Shown piece by piece: positions 1 through 8,676 of a DNA stretch of 64,000 nucleotides. This DNA comes from Caballeronia humi (GTDB lineage Bacteria; Pseudomonadota; Gammaproteobacteria; Burkholderiales; Burkholderiaceae), in the NCBI RefSeq assembly GCF_001544475.1, contig NZ_FCNW02000010.1, positions 1 to 64,000 on the forward strand. The letters run 5' to 3'. Under the pieces are notes generated by a model. That model was given only the letters and a program-made list of their open reading frames with translations. It ran no database searches and had not been told where the DNA came from. Positions within the stretch are counted from its first letter, which is position 1; the number at the start of each line of letters is the position of its first letter. Position numbers and translations under genes: made by a program.

Positions 1-59
1 CAGTGGGTCCGCGAGCCAAGCCCGGTTCCATCGTGAGGGCGACACTTACTCTCCAGCGC

Positions 60-366
60 CAATCCCAATCAAACGCTTGTGGTGGATTGTTAGTTTTGGC
101 GGTGGGAAGCTGCTTTCTTTGCTTACTTTCTTTGCAGCAGCAAAGAAAGTGAGTCCCGCCCCGGACAGGGGCAGAGCTAATAGACCAAAAAGAAAGCAAG
201 TTCCATAGAAGCACAAGCGCATCAAACGGTTGAAACAAGACAAACGACCACCCCAAGCGCCAGCGTCAAACCTTGTGCAAAGAAGGCGAGTGAGCACGAG
301 CGCATCAACCGGTTCAAACAAACACCGCGTTGCGCACCAGCATCAAACATCAAACGGTGTTGAACA
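60..366. repeat. Non-coding dispersed-repeat-like block upstream of the inositol operon
   Basis: No convincing gene lies in the first 400 bases. The block holds an 11-bp perfect inverted repeat (ACTTTCTTTGC at 125-135, complement at 140-150) and a second hairpin, GCCCC/GGGGC, at 158-172. It continues with two near-identical 27-base units at 212-238 and 295-321 (24 of 27 bases equal, core GCATCAAMCGGTTSAAACAA) and a shorter third copy near 349-366. The first part resembles, from memory, an interspersed intergenic repeat common in Burkholderia and Paraburkholderia genomes; that is recollection, not a search result. The A-rich composition differs from the flanking genes. The 27-base units could also be regulator sites for the operon that starts at 402. 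Confidence 0.55.
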
Positions 367-401
367 CCTGAAACACAAAACCGAGCATTAAAGGAGCGAT
401 C

Positions 402-1565
402 ATGGGCGTAGCCGGCAAGCACTATCCTCGACACGCAGAGCCACCGGAATCCGCCGACGCGGAAGACAAGGCGAAGCCATCCGACGAACGCGTGCGCCGC
501 GAATCGTGGTTCGGGCATCTGCTGAACCGGCCGGAATTCGCCGCGATCTCGGGGACGGTGCTCGTGTTCGCCGTGTTCGGCTTCGGCGCCGGATCGTCAG
601 GCATGTTCAATCTCGACGGCGTGATGAACTGGTCGCAGGTCGCCGCCTACCTCGGGCTGCTCGCAGTGGGCGCGTGCTTGCTGATGATCGCGGGCGAATT
701 CGACCTGTCGATCGGTTCGATGATCGGCTTCTCCGGGATGATGGTCGCGCTCCCCTCGGTGTACTTCCACTGGCCGATCTGGGTCGCGATCGTCTTTGCG
801 TTCGCCGCATCGATGCTGCTCGGCGCACTGAACGGCTATCTCGTGATGAAGACGCGGCTGCCGTCATTCATCGTCACGCTTGCGTTTCTCTTCATCCTGC
901 GCGGCCTGACGCTCGCGCTCTCCATCATGTTCGCGGACCGCACGATCATCTCCGGCGTCGGCGACCTTGCACAGAACGACTGGATCACGAACGCGCTGTT
1001 TCATGGCGTCGCGCTGCACGGCTTCTTTACGTGGCTCGCGCATATGGGGATCGGCTCGCTGCTCGATAACGGTCAGCCGCTCGTGCCGGGCATTCCGAAA
1101 GTCATCCTCTGGTGGTTCGCGCTCGCGGCGGTCAGCGCGTTCATCCTCGCGAAGACACGCTACGGCAACTGGATTCTCGCGGTCGGCGGTGACGCGAATG
1201 CGGCGAAGAACGTCGGCGTGCCGGTCAAGCGCGTAAAGATTTCTCTCTTCGTCTTGACCGCGTTCTGCTCCTGTCTCTTCGCTGTGCTGCAAGTGTGCGA
1301 CATCGGTTCGGCGGCGGCGGATCGCGGCTTGCAGAAGGAATTCGAAGCGATCATCGCGGCAGTCATCGGCGGGACGCTGCTGACAGGCGGTTATGGCTCG
1401 GTGATCGGTGCGTGCTTCGGCGCGCTGATCTTCGGCGTCGTGCAGATCGGCATCACCTATACGAATGTGAGCTCGGACTGGTTCCGCGTGTTCCTCGGCG
1501 TGATGCTGCTGCTCGCCGTGCTCTTCAATCACTACGTGCGCCGTCGCGTATCACAGGCTCAATGA
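402..1565 (+). CDS. Sugar (myo-inositol) ABC transporter permease
   Basis: Inner-membrane permease of the ribose/xylose-type (BPD_transp_2) ABC family, 387 residues. After a hydrophilic N-terminus of about 45 residues there are many hydrophobic segments and the family's conserved C-terminal half, including a stretch around residues 265-285 ([19 protein letters not shown]) and a glycine-rich loop ([17 protein letters not shown]). The ATG follows a perfect AAGGAG six bases upstream. It is directly followed by an ABC ATPase and iolCDEB, so the substrate is inferred to be myo-inositol or a related cyclitol. The periplasmic binding protein is not in the window and probably lies left of it. Confidence 0.88.
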   Translation: MGVAGKHYPRHAEPPESADAEDKAKPSDERVRRESWFGHLLNRPEFAAISGTVLVFAVFGFGAGSSGMFNLDGVMNWSQVAAYLGLLAVGACLLMIAGEFDLSIGSMIGFSGMMVALPSVYFHWPIWVAIVFAFAASMLLGALNGYLVMKTRLPSFIVTLAFLFILRGLTLALSIMFADRTIISGVGDLAQNDWITNALFHGVALHGFFTWLAHMGIGSLLDNGQPLVPGIPKVILWWFALAAVSAFILAKTRYGNWILAVGGDANAAKNVGVPVKRVKISLFVLTAFCSCLFAVLQVCDIGSAAADRGLQKEFEAIIAAVIGGTLLTGGYGSVIGACFGALIFGVVQIGITYTNVSSDWFRVFLGVMLLLAVLFNHYVRRRVSQAQ

Positions 1566-1578
1566 GCGGACAACGATC

Positions 1579-2367
1579 ATGAACGACGACATCATCCTCG
1601 CGCTCGAAAACGTCAGCAAGTTTTTCGGCAAGGTCATCGCACTGAACGGCGTCACGCTACGCTTGAAACGCGGCGAAGTGCATTGCCTCCTCGGCGACAA
1701 CGGCGCGGGCAAATCCACGCTCATCAAAACGCTGGCCGGCGTGCATACGCCCTCCTCCGGCGAATATCTGGTCGACGGCAAGCCGGTGCATTTCGAGTCG
1801 CCGAAAGAAGCGCTCGACCTCGGCATCGCGACCGTGTACCAGGATCTCGCGCTCGTGCCGCTGCTCTCGGTCGCACGCAATTTCTTCATGGGACGCGAGC
1901 CGCAGAAAAAGCTCTTTGGCCTCTTCAACGTGATGGACCTCGACCTCGCCGCCGATACCTCGCGCGGCAAGCTCGCCGAGATGGGCATCAACGTGCGCGA
2001 CCCGCATCAGCCGATCGGCACGATGTCCGGCGGCGAAAAGCAATGTCTCGCGATCGCGCGGGCGATCCATTTCGGCGCACGCGTGCTGATCCTCGACGAG
2101 CCGACCGCCGCGCTCGGCGTCAAGCAGAGCTTCAACGTGCTGCGGCTGATCCATACGGCGCGTGCCAAGGGCATCTCGGTGATCTTCATCACGCACAACG
2201 TGCACCACGCGTATCCGATCGGCGATTCGTTCACGCTGCTCAATCGCGGCAAATCGATGGGTACGTTCACGAAGGACACGATCAGCAAGAACGAAGTGCT
2301 CGACATGATGGCGGGCGGTGCCGAAATGCAGAAGATGATCGGCGAGCTCGAAGGCGCGACGATCTGA
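1579..2367 (+). CDS. Sugar (myo-inositol) ABC transporter ATP-binding protein, single-domain
   Basis: Cytoplasmic ATPase of the sugar importer, 262 residues. Walker [10 protein letters not shown] lies at about residues 39-47, the signature SGGEKQ near 150 and Walker B with ILDEPTAAL near 170, followed by the switch histidine in ITHN. Most ribose-type sugar importers use a protein of about 500 residues with two fused nucleotide-binding domains; this one has a single domain and must work as a dimer. The gene starts 13 bases after the permease and ends 10 bases before iolC, so it is in the same operon. The inositol substrate is inferred from context. Confidence 0.88.
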   Translation: MNDDIILALENVSKFFGKVIALNGVTLRLKRGEVHCLLGDNGAGKSTLIKTLAGVHTPSSGEYLVDGKPVHFESPKEALDLGIATVYQDLALVPLLSVARNFFMGREPQKKLFGLFNVMDLDLAADTSRGKLAEMGINVRDPHQPIGTMSGGEKQCLAIARAIHFGARVLILDEPTAALGVKQSFNVLRLIHTARAKGISVIFITHNVHHAYPIGDSFTLLNRGKSMGTFTKDTISKNEVLDMMAGGAEMQKMIGELEGATI

Positions 2368-2377
2368 GGACGACAAC

Positions 2378-4357
2378 ATGCCAGTGAAATCCCGTTTTGC
2401 CCCGGGCCGCACGCGCGACATCGTGTGCCTGGGCCGCCTCGCCGTCGACCTGTACGCGCAGCAGGTCGGCGCGCGGCTCGAAGACGTGTCGAGCTTCGCG
2501 AAGTACCTCGGCGGATCGTCGGCGAACATCGCGTTCGGATGCGCGCGGCTCGGTCTGAAATCGTCGATGCTCGCGCGCGTCGGCAACGATCACATGGGGC
2601 GCTTTCTCACCGAGACGCTCGAACGTGAAGGCTGCGACGTGAGCCACGTGCGCATCGATCGCGAGCGGCTGACCGCGCTCGTGCTGCTCGGCATCGAGGA
2701 TCGCGATACGTTTCCGCTCGTGTTCTATCGCGAGAATTGCGCGGACATGGCCGTCGATGAAGACGATTTCGACGAGGCGTATATCGCTTCGTCGAAAGCG
2801 CTGCTGATCACCGGCACGCACTTCTCGACCGAGCAAGTGAACCGCACGAGCCGACGTGCACTCGACTTCGCGCGCCGCAATCAGGTGCGCACGATTCTCG
2901 ACATCGACTATCGGCCGGTGCTGTGGGGCCTCACGAGCAAGGCCGATGGCGAGACGCGCTTCATCGCGAACGAAGGCGTCACCGCGCATTTGCAGCGCAT
3001 CCTGCCGCTGATCGATCTCGTGATCGGCACGGAGGAGGAGTTTCGCATCGCGGGCGGCAAGGATCAGTTGATCGACGCGCTCACGATGGTGCGCGCGGTG
3101 ACGAGCGCGACGCTCGTCGTCAAGCGCGGGCCGCTCGGGTGCTCGATCATCGAAGGCGCGGTGCCCGCATCGATCGACGATGCGCCGATTCATGGCGGCG
3201 TCGAAGTGGAAGTGCTCAACGTGCTCGGCGCGGGCGATGCGTTCGCGTCGGGCTTTCTCTCCGGATGGCTGCGCGACGAACCGCTCGAAGCGTGCGCGCG
3301 CACGGCGAATGCGAGCGGCGCGCTGGTCGTATCGCGGCACGGCTGCGCGCCTGCGATGCCCACGCCCGCCGAGCTCGACTACTTCCTCGATGCCGCGAGG
3401 AAAGACCCGGTCCGCATGCGCCGCCCCGATCTCGATGCGACGCTCGCGCGCCTGCATCGTGTAAGCCCGAATCGCAAGCAATGGGACGAAGTGCTTGGCT
3501 TCGCGTTCGATCATCGCAACCAGTTCTTCGATCTCGCGCAGCAGACCGGTGCCGATGAAACACGCATCGCGAAGCTCAAAGGCCTCTTCGTGGAAGCGGT
3601 CGCGCAGACGGAAAAGCAGCTTGGGCTCGAAGGCCGTATCGGCGTGTTGATCGACGATCGGTATGGACAGGATGCGTTGAACGCGGCGACTGGACGCGGC
3701 TGGTGGATCGGCCGGCCGGTGGAACTGCCGGGTTCGCTGCCACTCGTCTTCGATCACGGCCGCTCGATCGGAACGACGCTGATCGAATGGCCGCGCGAGC
3801 ATGTGGCGAAGTGCCTCGTTCAATATCATCCCGATCATCCGCACGAATTGCGGCTCGAACAGGAAGCGCAGATCCGCGCGCTCTACGACGCGGTGCAGAC
3901 GAGCGGACACGAGTTGCTGCTCGAAGTGATCGTGCCGAAGAACGGCCCTGCAGTCGCGGACGATACGGTTTATCGTGCATTGAAGCGGCTCTACAACCTC
4001 GGCATCTATCCGGAATGGTGGAAGCTCGAGCCGATGAGCGCGCAGCAATGGCACGCGGTCGATGCGCTGATCGCCGAGCGCGATCCGGCTTGCCGGGGTG
4101 TCGTGCTGCTGGGCCTGTCGGCGGCGGTCGATCAGCTTTGCGACGGCTTCAAGGCGGCGGCCGCGTCGAGCACATGTCGCGGCTTTACGGTCGGGCGCAC
4201 GATCTTTCATGAACCGAGTCATGCGTGGCTGGCGAACCAGATCGACGACGACGAACTCATCGCACGCGTGCGTGGCACGTTCGAAACGCTGATCGATGCC
4301 TGGCGCAACGCGCGCGCCGGGGCCGGCGTGGCGGTGAAACAGGAGCAGGCAGCATGA
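2378..4357 (+). CDS. iolC: Bifunctional 5-dehydro-2-deoxygluconokinase / DUF2090 aldolase
   Basis: Fusion of 659 residues. The N-terminal part (about 1-330) is a PfkB-family sugar kinase with the catalytic GAGDAF motif near residues 283-288; it phosphorylates 5-dehydro-2-deoxy-D-gluconate (DKG). The C-terminal part (about 340-650) is a DUF2090 domain, which in such fusions is annotated as the aldolase that splits DKG-6-phosphate into malonic semialdehyde and dihydroxyacetone phosphate, the job of IolJ in Bacillus. No separate iolJ is seen here, which fits. The stop overlaps the iolD start as ATGA, suggesting translational coupling. Kinase assignment is firm; aldolase activity rests on family annotation. 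Confidence 0.93.
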   Translation: MPVKSRFAPGRTRDIVCLGRLAVDLYAQQVGARLEDVSSFAKYLGGSSANIAFGCARLGLKSSMLARVGNDHMGRFLTETLEREGCDVSHVRIDRERLTALVLLGIEDRDTFPLVFYRENCADMAVDEDDFDEAYIASSKALLITGTHFSTEQVNRTSRRALDFARRNQVRTILDIDYRPVLWGLTSKADGETRFIANEGVTAHLQRILPLIDLVIGTEEEFRIAGGKDQLIDALTMVRAVTSATLVVKRGPLGCSIIEGAVPASIDDAPIHGGVEVEVLNVLGAGDAFASGFLSGWLRDEPLEACARTANASGALVVSRHGCAPAMPTPAELDYFLDAARKDPVRMRRPDLDATLARLHRVSPNRKQWDEVLGFAFDHRNQFFDLAQQTGADETRIAKLKGLFVEAVAQTEKQLGLEGRIGVLIDDRYGQDALNAATGRGWWIGRPVELPGSLPLVFDHGRSIGTTLIEWPREHVAKCLVQYHPDHPHELRLEQEAQIRALYDAVQTSGHELLLEVIVPKNGPAVADDTVYRALKRLYNLGIYPEWWKLEPMSAQQWHAVDALIAERDPACRGVVLLGLSAAVDQLCDGFKAAAASSTCRGFTVGRTIFHEPSHAWLANQIDDDELIARVRGTFETLIDAWRNARAGAGVAVKQEQAA

Positions 4358-6255
4358 ACCAGCGCGCAATGCATACGACACCGGAGCACGCCGTCATGGG
4401 TACGGTACGTCTCACCACAGCGCAAGCGCTCGTGCGCTATCTCGCTGCGCAACGCACGGCATCGGGCGAAGCGCTTTTCGGCGGCGTCTTCGCGATCTTC
4501 GGCCACGGCAACGTCGCGGGGATCGGCGAGGCCCTGTATCAGCATCGCGAGGCGCTCCCGACCTATCGCGCGCACAACGAGCAGGCGATGGCGCACAGCG
4601 CGATCGCCTACGCGAAAGCGAATTTCCGCAGACGCATGATGGCGGTCACGACGTCGATCGGGCCGGGCGCGACGAACCTCGTCACCGCTGCGGCGCTCGC
4701 GCATGTGAACCGCTTGCCGGTGCTGCTCCTGCCCGGCGACATCTTCGTCTCGCGCGCGCCCGATCCGGTGTTGCAGCAAGTCGAGGATGCGCACGACGGC
4801 GGCGTCTCCGCGAACGATGCGCTGAAACCCGTCTCGCGTTACTTCGACCGCATCGTGCACCCGGCGCAGTTGCTGAGCGCGTTGCCGCGCGCGATTCGCG
4901 TGCTGACCGATGCTGCTCTGTGCGGCCCCGTCACGCTCGCACTGCCGCAAGACGTGCAGGCGATGGCCTACGACTACCCCGCTTCGTTCTTCGAGCCGCG
5001 CGTCGTGCCGTTTCATGCGCCCGCGCCCGTCGCGCATGAAATCGAGCAGGCGGCCGCTGCGTTGCGCGAGTCGCGTGAACCCGTCATCGTGTCTGGCGGC
5101 GGCGTGCTCTATGGCGAAGCGACGAATGCGCTGTGCACGTTTGCGGAACGCCACGGCATCCCGGTAGCCGAGACTCAGGCCGGCAAGAGCGCATTGCCTT
5201 GGGATCATCCGTTGAATGTCGGCGGAATCGGCGTGACAGGGTCGTCGTCGGCTAACGAGCTCGCCAATGCAGCCGATTGCGTGCTCGCCGTCGGCACGCG
5301 TCTACAGGACTTCACGACGGGTTCGAACACGCTCTTCGCTGAAGCGCGTCTCATCGGCATCAACGCGAACGCGTTCGATGCGCTGAAGCAAAACAGCCTC
5401 GCCGTCGAATCCGATGCGGCACTCGCGCTCGATGCGTTGAGCCACGCACTCGGCGACTGGCGTGCCGCGCCGCAATGGACGACGCGCGTGCATCATCTCG
5501 CCGACGACTGGCGCACAGCGGTCGCGAGCGTGACGCACATGCCACCGCACGAAGGCCTCTTGCCGCGCGAAGCCGACGTGATCGGCGCGGTGCAGCGCTC
5601 GAATGCGCTCTCGGCTCAAAACGACATCGTCGTGTGCGCGGCCGGGACGCTGCCCGCTGATTTGCAGAAGCTCTGGCGCACGAGCACGCCCGGCGGGTAT
5701 CACGTCGAATACGGCTACTCGTGCATGGGCTACGAGATCGCGGGCGGCCTTGGAGCCAAGCTCGCGAAACCGGATCGCGAGGTGATCGTGATCGTCGGCG
5801 ACGGCAGCTACCTGATGATGAACAGCGAACTCGCCACCTCGGTGATGCTCGGCGCGAAGCTGATCGTCGTGCTGCTCGACAATCGCGGCTACGGTTGCAT
5901 TAACCGCTTGCAGCAGGCATGCGGCGGCGCGCCGTTCAACAACCTCATCGACGATTGCAAGCAAGGCCCGCAAGGCGCACCCGCGATCGACTTCGCGATG
6001 CATGCGCGCTCGCTCGGCGCGGTGGCGGAACACGTTGCGAACATCGGCGAACTCGAAGCCGCGATGCAGCGCGCACGCGCCGCCGATCGCAGCTACCTGA
6101 TCAGCATCGATACCGATCCCGCTCGACCCACCGAGGAAGGCGGCTGGTGGTGGGAAGTCGCAGTGCCGGAAGTGTCGGAACGCGAGGCAGTGCGCGACGC
6201 GCGCGCGGACTACGAACGCGCGCTCACGGCCCGCTCGACGAGCACGAGCCAATAA
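4354..6255 (+). CDS. iolD: 3D-(3,5/4)-trihydroxycyclohexane-1,2-dione acylhydrolase
   Basis: Thiamine-diphosphate enzyme that opens the cyclohexane ring in myo-inositol breakdown to give 5-deoxyglucuronate. The protein has 633 residues from the ATG overlapping the iolC stop; a second in-frame ATG at 4396 is possible. The catalytic glutamate lies in HNEQ near residue 75 and the ThDP-Mg motif GDGSYLMMNSELAT begins near residue 482. Three domains of the acetolactate-synthase type fit the length. It sits between iolC and iolE in the operon. Confidence 0.95.
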   Translation: MNQRAMHTTPEHAVMGTVRLTTAQALVRYLAAQRTASGEALFGGVFAIFGHGNVAGIGEALYQHREALPTYRAHNEQAMAHSAIAYAKANFRRRMMAVTTSIGPGATNLVTAAALAHVNRLPVLLLPGDIFVSRAPDPVLQQVEDAHDGGVSANDALKPVSRYFDRIVHPAQLLSALPRAIRVLTDAALCGPVTLALPQDVQAMAYDYPASFFEPRVVPFHAPAPVAHEIEQAAAALRESREPVIVSGGGVLYGEATNALCTFAERHGIPVAETQAGKSALPWDHPLNVGGIGVTGSSSANELANAADCVLAVGTRLQDFTTGSNTLFAEARLIGINANAFDALKQNSLAVESDAALALDALSHALGDWRAAPQWTTRVHHLADDWRTAVASVTHMPPHEGLLPREADVIGAVQRSNALSAQNDIVVCAAGTLPADLQKLWRTSTPGGYHVEYGYSCMGYEIAGGLGAKLAKPDREVIVIVGDGSYLMMNSELATSVMLGAKLIVVLLDNRGYGCINRLQQACGGAPFNNLIDDCKQGPQGAPAIDFAMHARSLGAVAEHVANIGELEAAMQRARAADRSYLISIDTDPARPTEEGGWWWEVAVPEVSEREAVRDARADYERALTARSTSTSQ

Positions 6256-6266
6256 GGAAAACTTCA

Positions 6267-7172
6267 ATGACGACTTTCGATGTACGCATCGGCATCAACC
6301 CGCTGTCGTGGATGAACGACGACCTGCCGTCGCTCGGCGGCGAAACGCCGCTCGATGTCGCGCTGACGGAGGGACGGCGCATCGGCTACGAAGGCTTCGA
6401 ACTGGGCAACAAATTTCCCCGCGAGCCGCAGGCGCTGAAGACGCTGCTTGCGCAATACGACCTCGCGCTCGTGTCGGGCTGGTACTCGGGACGGCTCGCG
6501 GAACGCAGCGCGGAGGACGAGATCGCCGCCGTCGGGCCGCATCTCGATCTGCTTGCAAAGAATGGCGCGACGGTCATGGTCTATGGCGAAGTCGCGAACT
6601 CGATCCAGGGCGCGCCGCAGCCGCTCTATCAGCGTCCGCGCTTCTTCTCCGATGCGCGCTGGCGCGAGTACGCCGAGCGCCTGAACACGTTCGCCGCGTA
6701 CACGCTCTCGCGAGGCGTGCGTGTGGCGTACCATCATCACATGGGCGCATATGTCGAAACGCCTGCTGACGTCGATCGCCTGATGCGCCTGACGAGCGAC
6801 TACGTCGGCCTGCTTTTCGATGCGGGTCACATCACGTTCGCGGGCGGCGATCCGCTGACGGTGCTTGACAAGCACATCGCCCGCGTGTGCCACGTGCATT
6901 GCAAGGACGTGCGGCCCGAGATCATCCGGCTTGCACGCAACCGCAACTGGAGCTTCCTCGAAGCGGTGATCAACGGCGCGTTCACCGTGCCCGGCGACGG
7001 CACGATCGACTTCGCCTCGATCATCGCGCGGCTAAAAAGCCACGGCTATCGTGGCTGGCTCGTCGTGGAAGCCGAACAGGACCCGGTCATCGCGCCGAGC
7101 TATGCGTATGCCGAGAAAGGCTATCGCACGCTGCGGGCTTTGGTCGACGCTAACATTGAGGAGGCAGCATGA
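6267..7172 (+). CDS. iolE: Myo-inosose-2 dehydratase
   Basis: Removes water from scyllo-inosose to give the trihydroxycyclohexanedione used by IolD. It has 301 residues and the TIM-barrel fold of the sugar phosphate isomerase/epimerase (AP endonuclease 2) family. Metal-site segments are visible: YHHHMG near residue 155, FDAGHITFAGGD near 184 and CHVHCKD near 208, with VVEAEQDP near the C-terminus. The start ATG is 11 bases after the iolD stop and preceded by AAGGAAA. It overlaps iolB by four bases (ATGA). Confidence 0.95.
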   Translation: MTTFDVRIGINPLSWMNDDLPSLGGETPLDVALTEGRRIGYEGFELGNKFPREPQALKTLLAQYDLALVSGWYSGRLAERSAEDEIAAVGPHLDLLAKNGATVMVYGEVANSIQGAPQPLYQRPRFFSDARWREYAERLNTFAAYTLSRGVRVAYHHHMGAYVETPADVDRLMRLTSDYVGLLFDAGHITFAGGDPLTVLDKHIARVCHVHCKDVRPEIIRLARNRNWSFLEAVINGAFTVPGDGTIDFASIIARLKSHGYRGWLVVEAEQDPVIAPSYAYAEKGYRTLRALVDANIEEAA

Positions 7173-7975
7173 GTCTGCTAGTCAAGGCATCGCGCGAGGA
7201 CCAGACGATCGCGCGCGTGACACCGGAATCGGCCGGCTGGAAGCATGTCGGCTTCGCGGCGTATCGTCTGGATGGCGGCGATCTCGTCCATATCTATGAA
7301 GCGGAGCGCGAGGTGTGCATCGTCGTGCTGACGGGCACGGTAACGGTCGAAGCAGGCGATCAGCGCTGGGAGTCGATCGGCAAGCGCGACAGCGTGTTCG
7401 AGGACACGGCGCCGTATGCGCTCTACCTGCCGCCGAAGCTCGCCGCGATCGTGCGCGCGGATCGCGAGAGCGAGATCGGCGTCGCGAGTGCGCCTGCGAC
7501 CGGAAAGTATCCGCCGCGTCTCATCGAGCCTTCGCAGATGGCGCGCTCGACGCGCGGCAAAGGCGCGAATACGCGATATGTATGCGATATTCTTCCGCAG
7601 ACGGAGCCGGCGGAGGGCTTGCTCGTGGTCGAAGTGAGGACACCCGGCGGACATGCTTCGAGCTATCCGCCGCACAAGCACGACAAGGACAACGTGCCCA
7701 TCGAGAGTTCGCTCGAAGAGACTTACTATCATCGATTGAATCCGCCGCAGGGGTTCGCGTTCCAGCGCGTCTATACGGATGAACGCGATCTCGACGAAAC
7801 GATGGCCGTCGAAAATCACGACATCGTGATGGTGCCTCGCGGCTATCACCCGGTCGTCGTTCCATATGGCTACGACAACTATTATCTGAACGTGATGGCG
7901 GGCAACAAAAGGACGTGGCACTTCAAGAACGATCCGAAGCACGAATGGATCTTCGAGCGCGACAGCAAGGGCTAA
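7169..7975 (+). CDS. iolB: 5-deoxy-glucuronate isomerase
   Basis: Converts 5-deoxyglucuronate to 5-dehydro-2-deoxygluconate, feeding IolC. The 268-residue length is normal for the KduI/IolB double-cupin family. Metal-binding histidines are visible in SYPPHKHDKDN (about residues 163-173) and MVPRGYHPVVV further on, with the family-typical YYHRLNPPQGF between. It is the last gene of the operon: its stop overlaps that of the convergent livF by four bases, with no room for a terminator. Inositol dehydrogenase (iolG), iolA and an iolR regulator are not in the window. Confidence 0.95.
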   Translation: MSLLVKASREDQTIARVTPESAGWKHVGFAAYRLDGGDLVHIYEAEREVCIVVLTGTVTVEAGDQRWESIGKRDSVFEDTAPYALYLPPKLAAIVRADRESEIGVASAPATGKYPPRLIEPSQMARSTRGKGANTRYVCDILPQTEPAEGLLVVEVRTPGGHASSYPPHKHDKDNVPIESSLEETYYHRLNPPQGFAFQRVYTDERDLDETMAVENHDIVMVPRGYHPVVVPYGYDNYYLNVMAGNKRTWHFKNDPKHEWIFERDSKG

Positions 7976-8676
7976 CCGATCGAGAGCCAGTCGTTCATGA
8001 TGCGCGCGTCGTTGGCGAGCGCGTCGAAGCTGCCGTCGAAGACGATCGCGCCGTGGCCCATCACCGCGACGCGATTCGCCAACGCACGCGCGATCGTCAT
8101 GCGCTGTTCGATCAGCAGCATCGCGACGCCGCGTTGCTTCAATGTCGCGAGGCATTCGGTAAGTTGCGTGACCACTTGCGGGGCGAGTCCTTCGGCGGGT
8201 TCATCGATGATCACGAGTCGCGGATCGCCGACGAGCGTTCTCGCCAAGGCGAGCATCTGCTGTTCGCCGCCGGACAGCGCGCCCGCGCTCACCGATGCCC
8301 GTTCACTCAGCACGGGAAAGAGGCTCATGGCGTCGTCGAGCGTGAAGCGCACCGTGCGTGAACGCTCGCCGAGCATGAGGTTTTCGCGGACGGTCAGCGT
8401 CGGAAAGATGTCGCGTTGTTCGGGCACGTAGCCGACGCCCAGACGCGCGATGCGGAACGGCCGCATGCCCACGATCGCGCGGCCCAAAAACCGCATGCTT
8501 CCCTCCGCGCGCACGAGTCCCATGATCGCCTTGGCGAGCGTCGAGCGGCCCGAGCCGTTGCGTCCGCTCAACGCGAGCACTTCGCCATCAGCGATCGATA
8601 GCGTTACTCCGTGCAGCACGTGACTCGCACCGTACCACGCATGCAAGCCCTCGATGTCGAGCAGCGGCAAGCTCAT
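7972..8676 (-). CDS. livF: Branched-chain amino acid ABC transporter ATP-binding protein LivF-like, Walker A lysine replaced
   Basis: Second ATPase of a LivHMGF-type importer, 234 residues, normal length. The signature ALSGGEQQMLALAR, Walker B VIIDEPAEGLAP and the LivF-typical YVPEQRDIFPTLTV are intact. The Walker A motif reads GRNGSGRST (residues 38-46): the lysine that holds the ATP phosphates is arginine (R44, codon CGC at 8547-8545). In most ABC proteins that change blocks hydrolysis, so this subunit may be regulatory or weakly active. It is last in the operon and overlaps livG by four bases. Confidence 0.9.
   Translation of the reverse strand: MSLPLLDIEGLHAWYGASHVLHGVTLSIADGEVLALSGRNGSGRSTLAKAIMGLVRAEGSMRFLGRAIVGMRPFRIARLGVGYVPEQRDIFPTLTVRENLMLGERSRTVRFTLDDAMSLFPVLSERASVSAGALSGGEQQMLALARTLVGDPRLVIIDEPAEGLAPQVVTQLTECLATLKQRGVAMLLIEQRMTIARALANRVAVMGHGAIVFDGSFDALANDARIMNDWLSIG

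Noticed and set aside
46..518. Minus-strand open frames of 90-100 codons in the first 500 bases
   Set aside because: They run through the hairpin repeat and the start of the permease gene, lack ribosome binding sites and have no recognisable domain.
2282..4381. A long minus-strand open frame opposite iolC
   Set aside because: Arg/His/Asp-rich composition typical of antisense shadows; iolC has clear kinase motifs.
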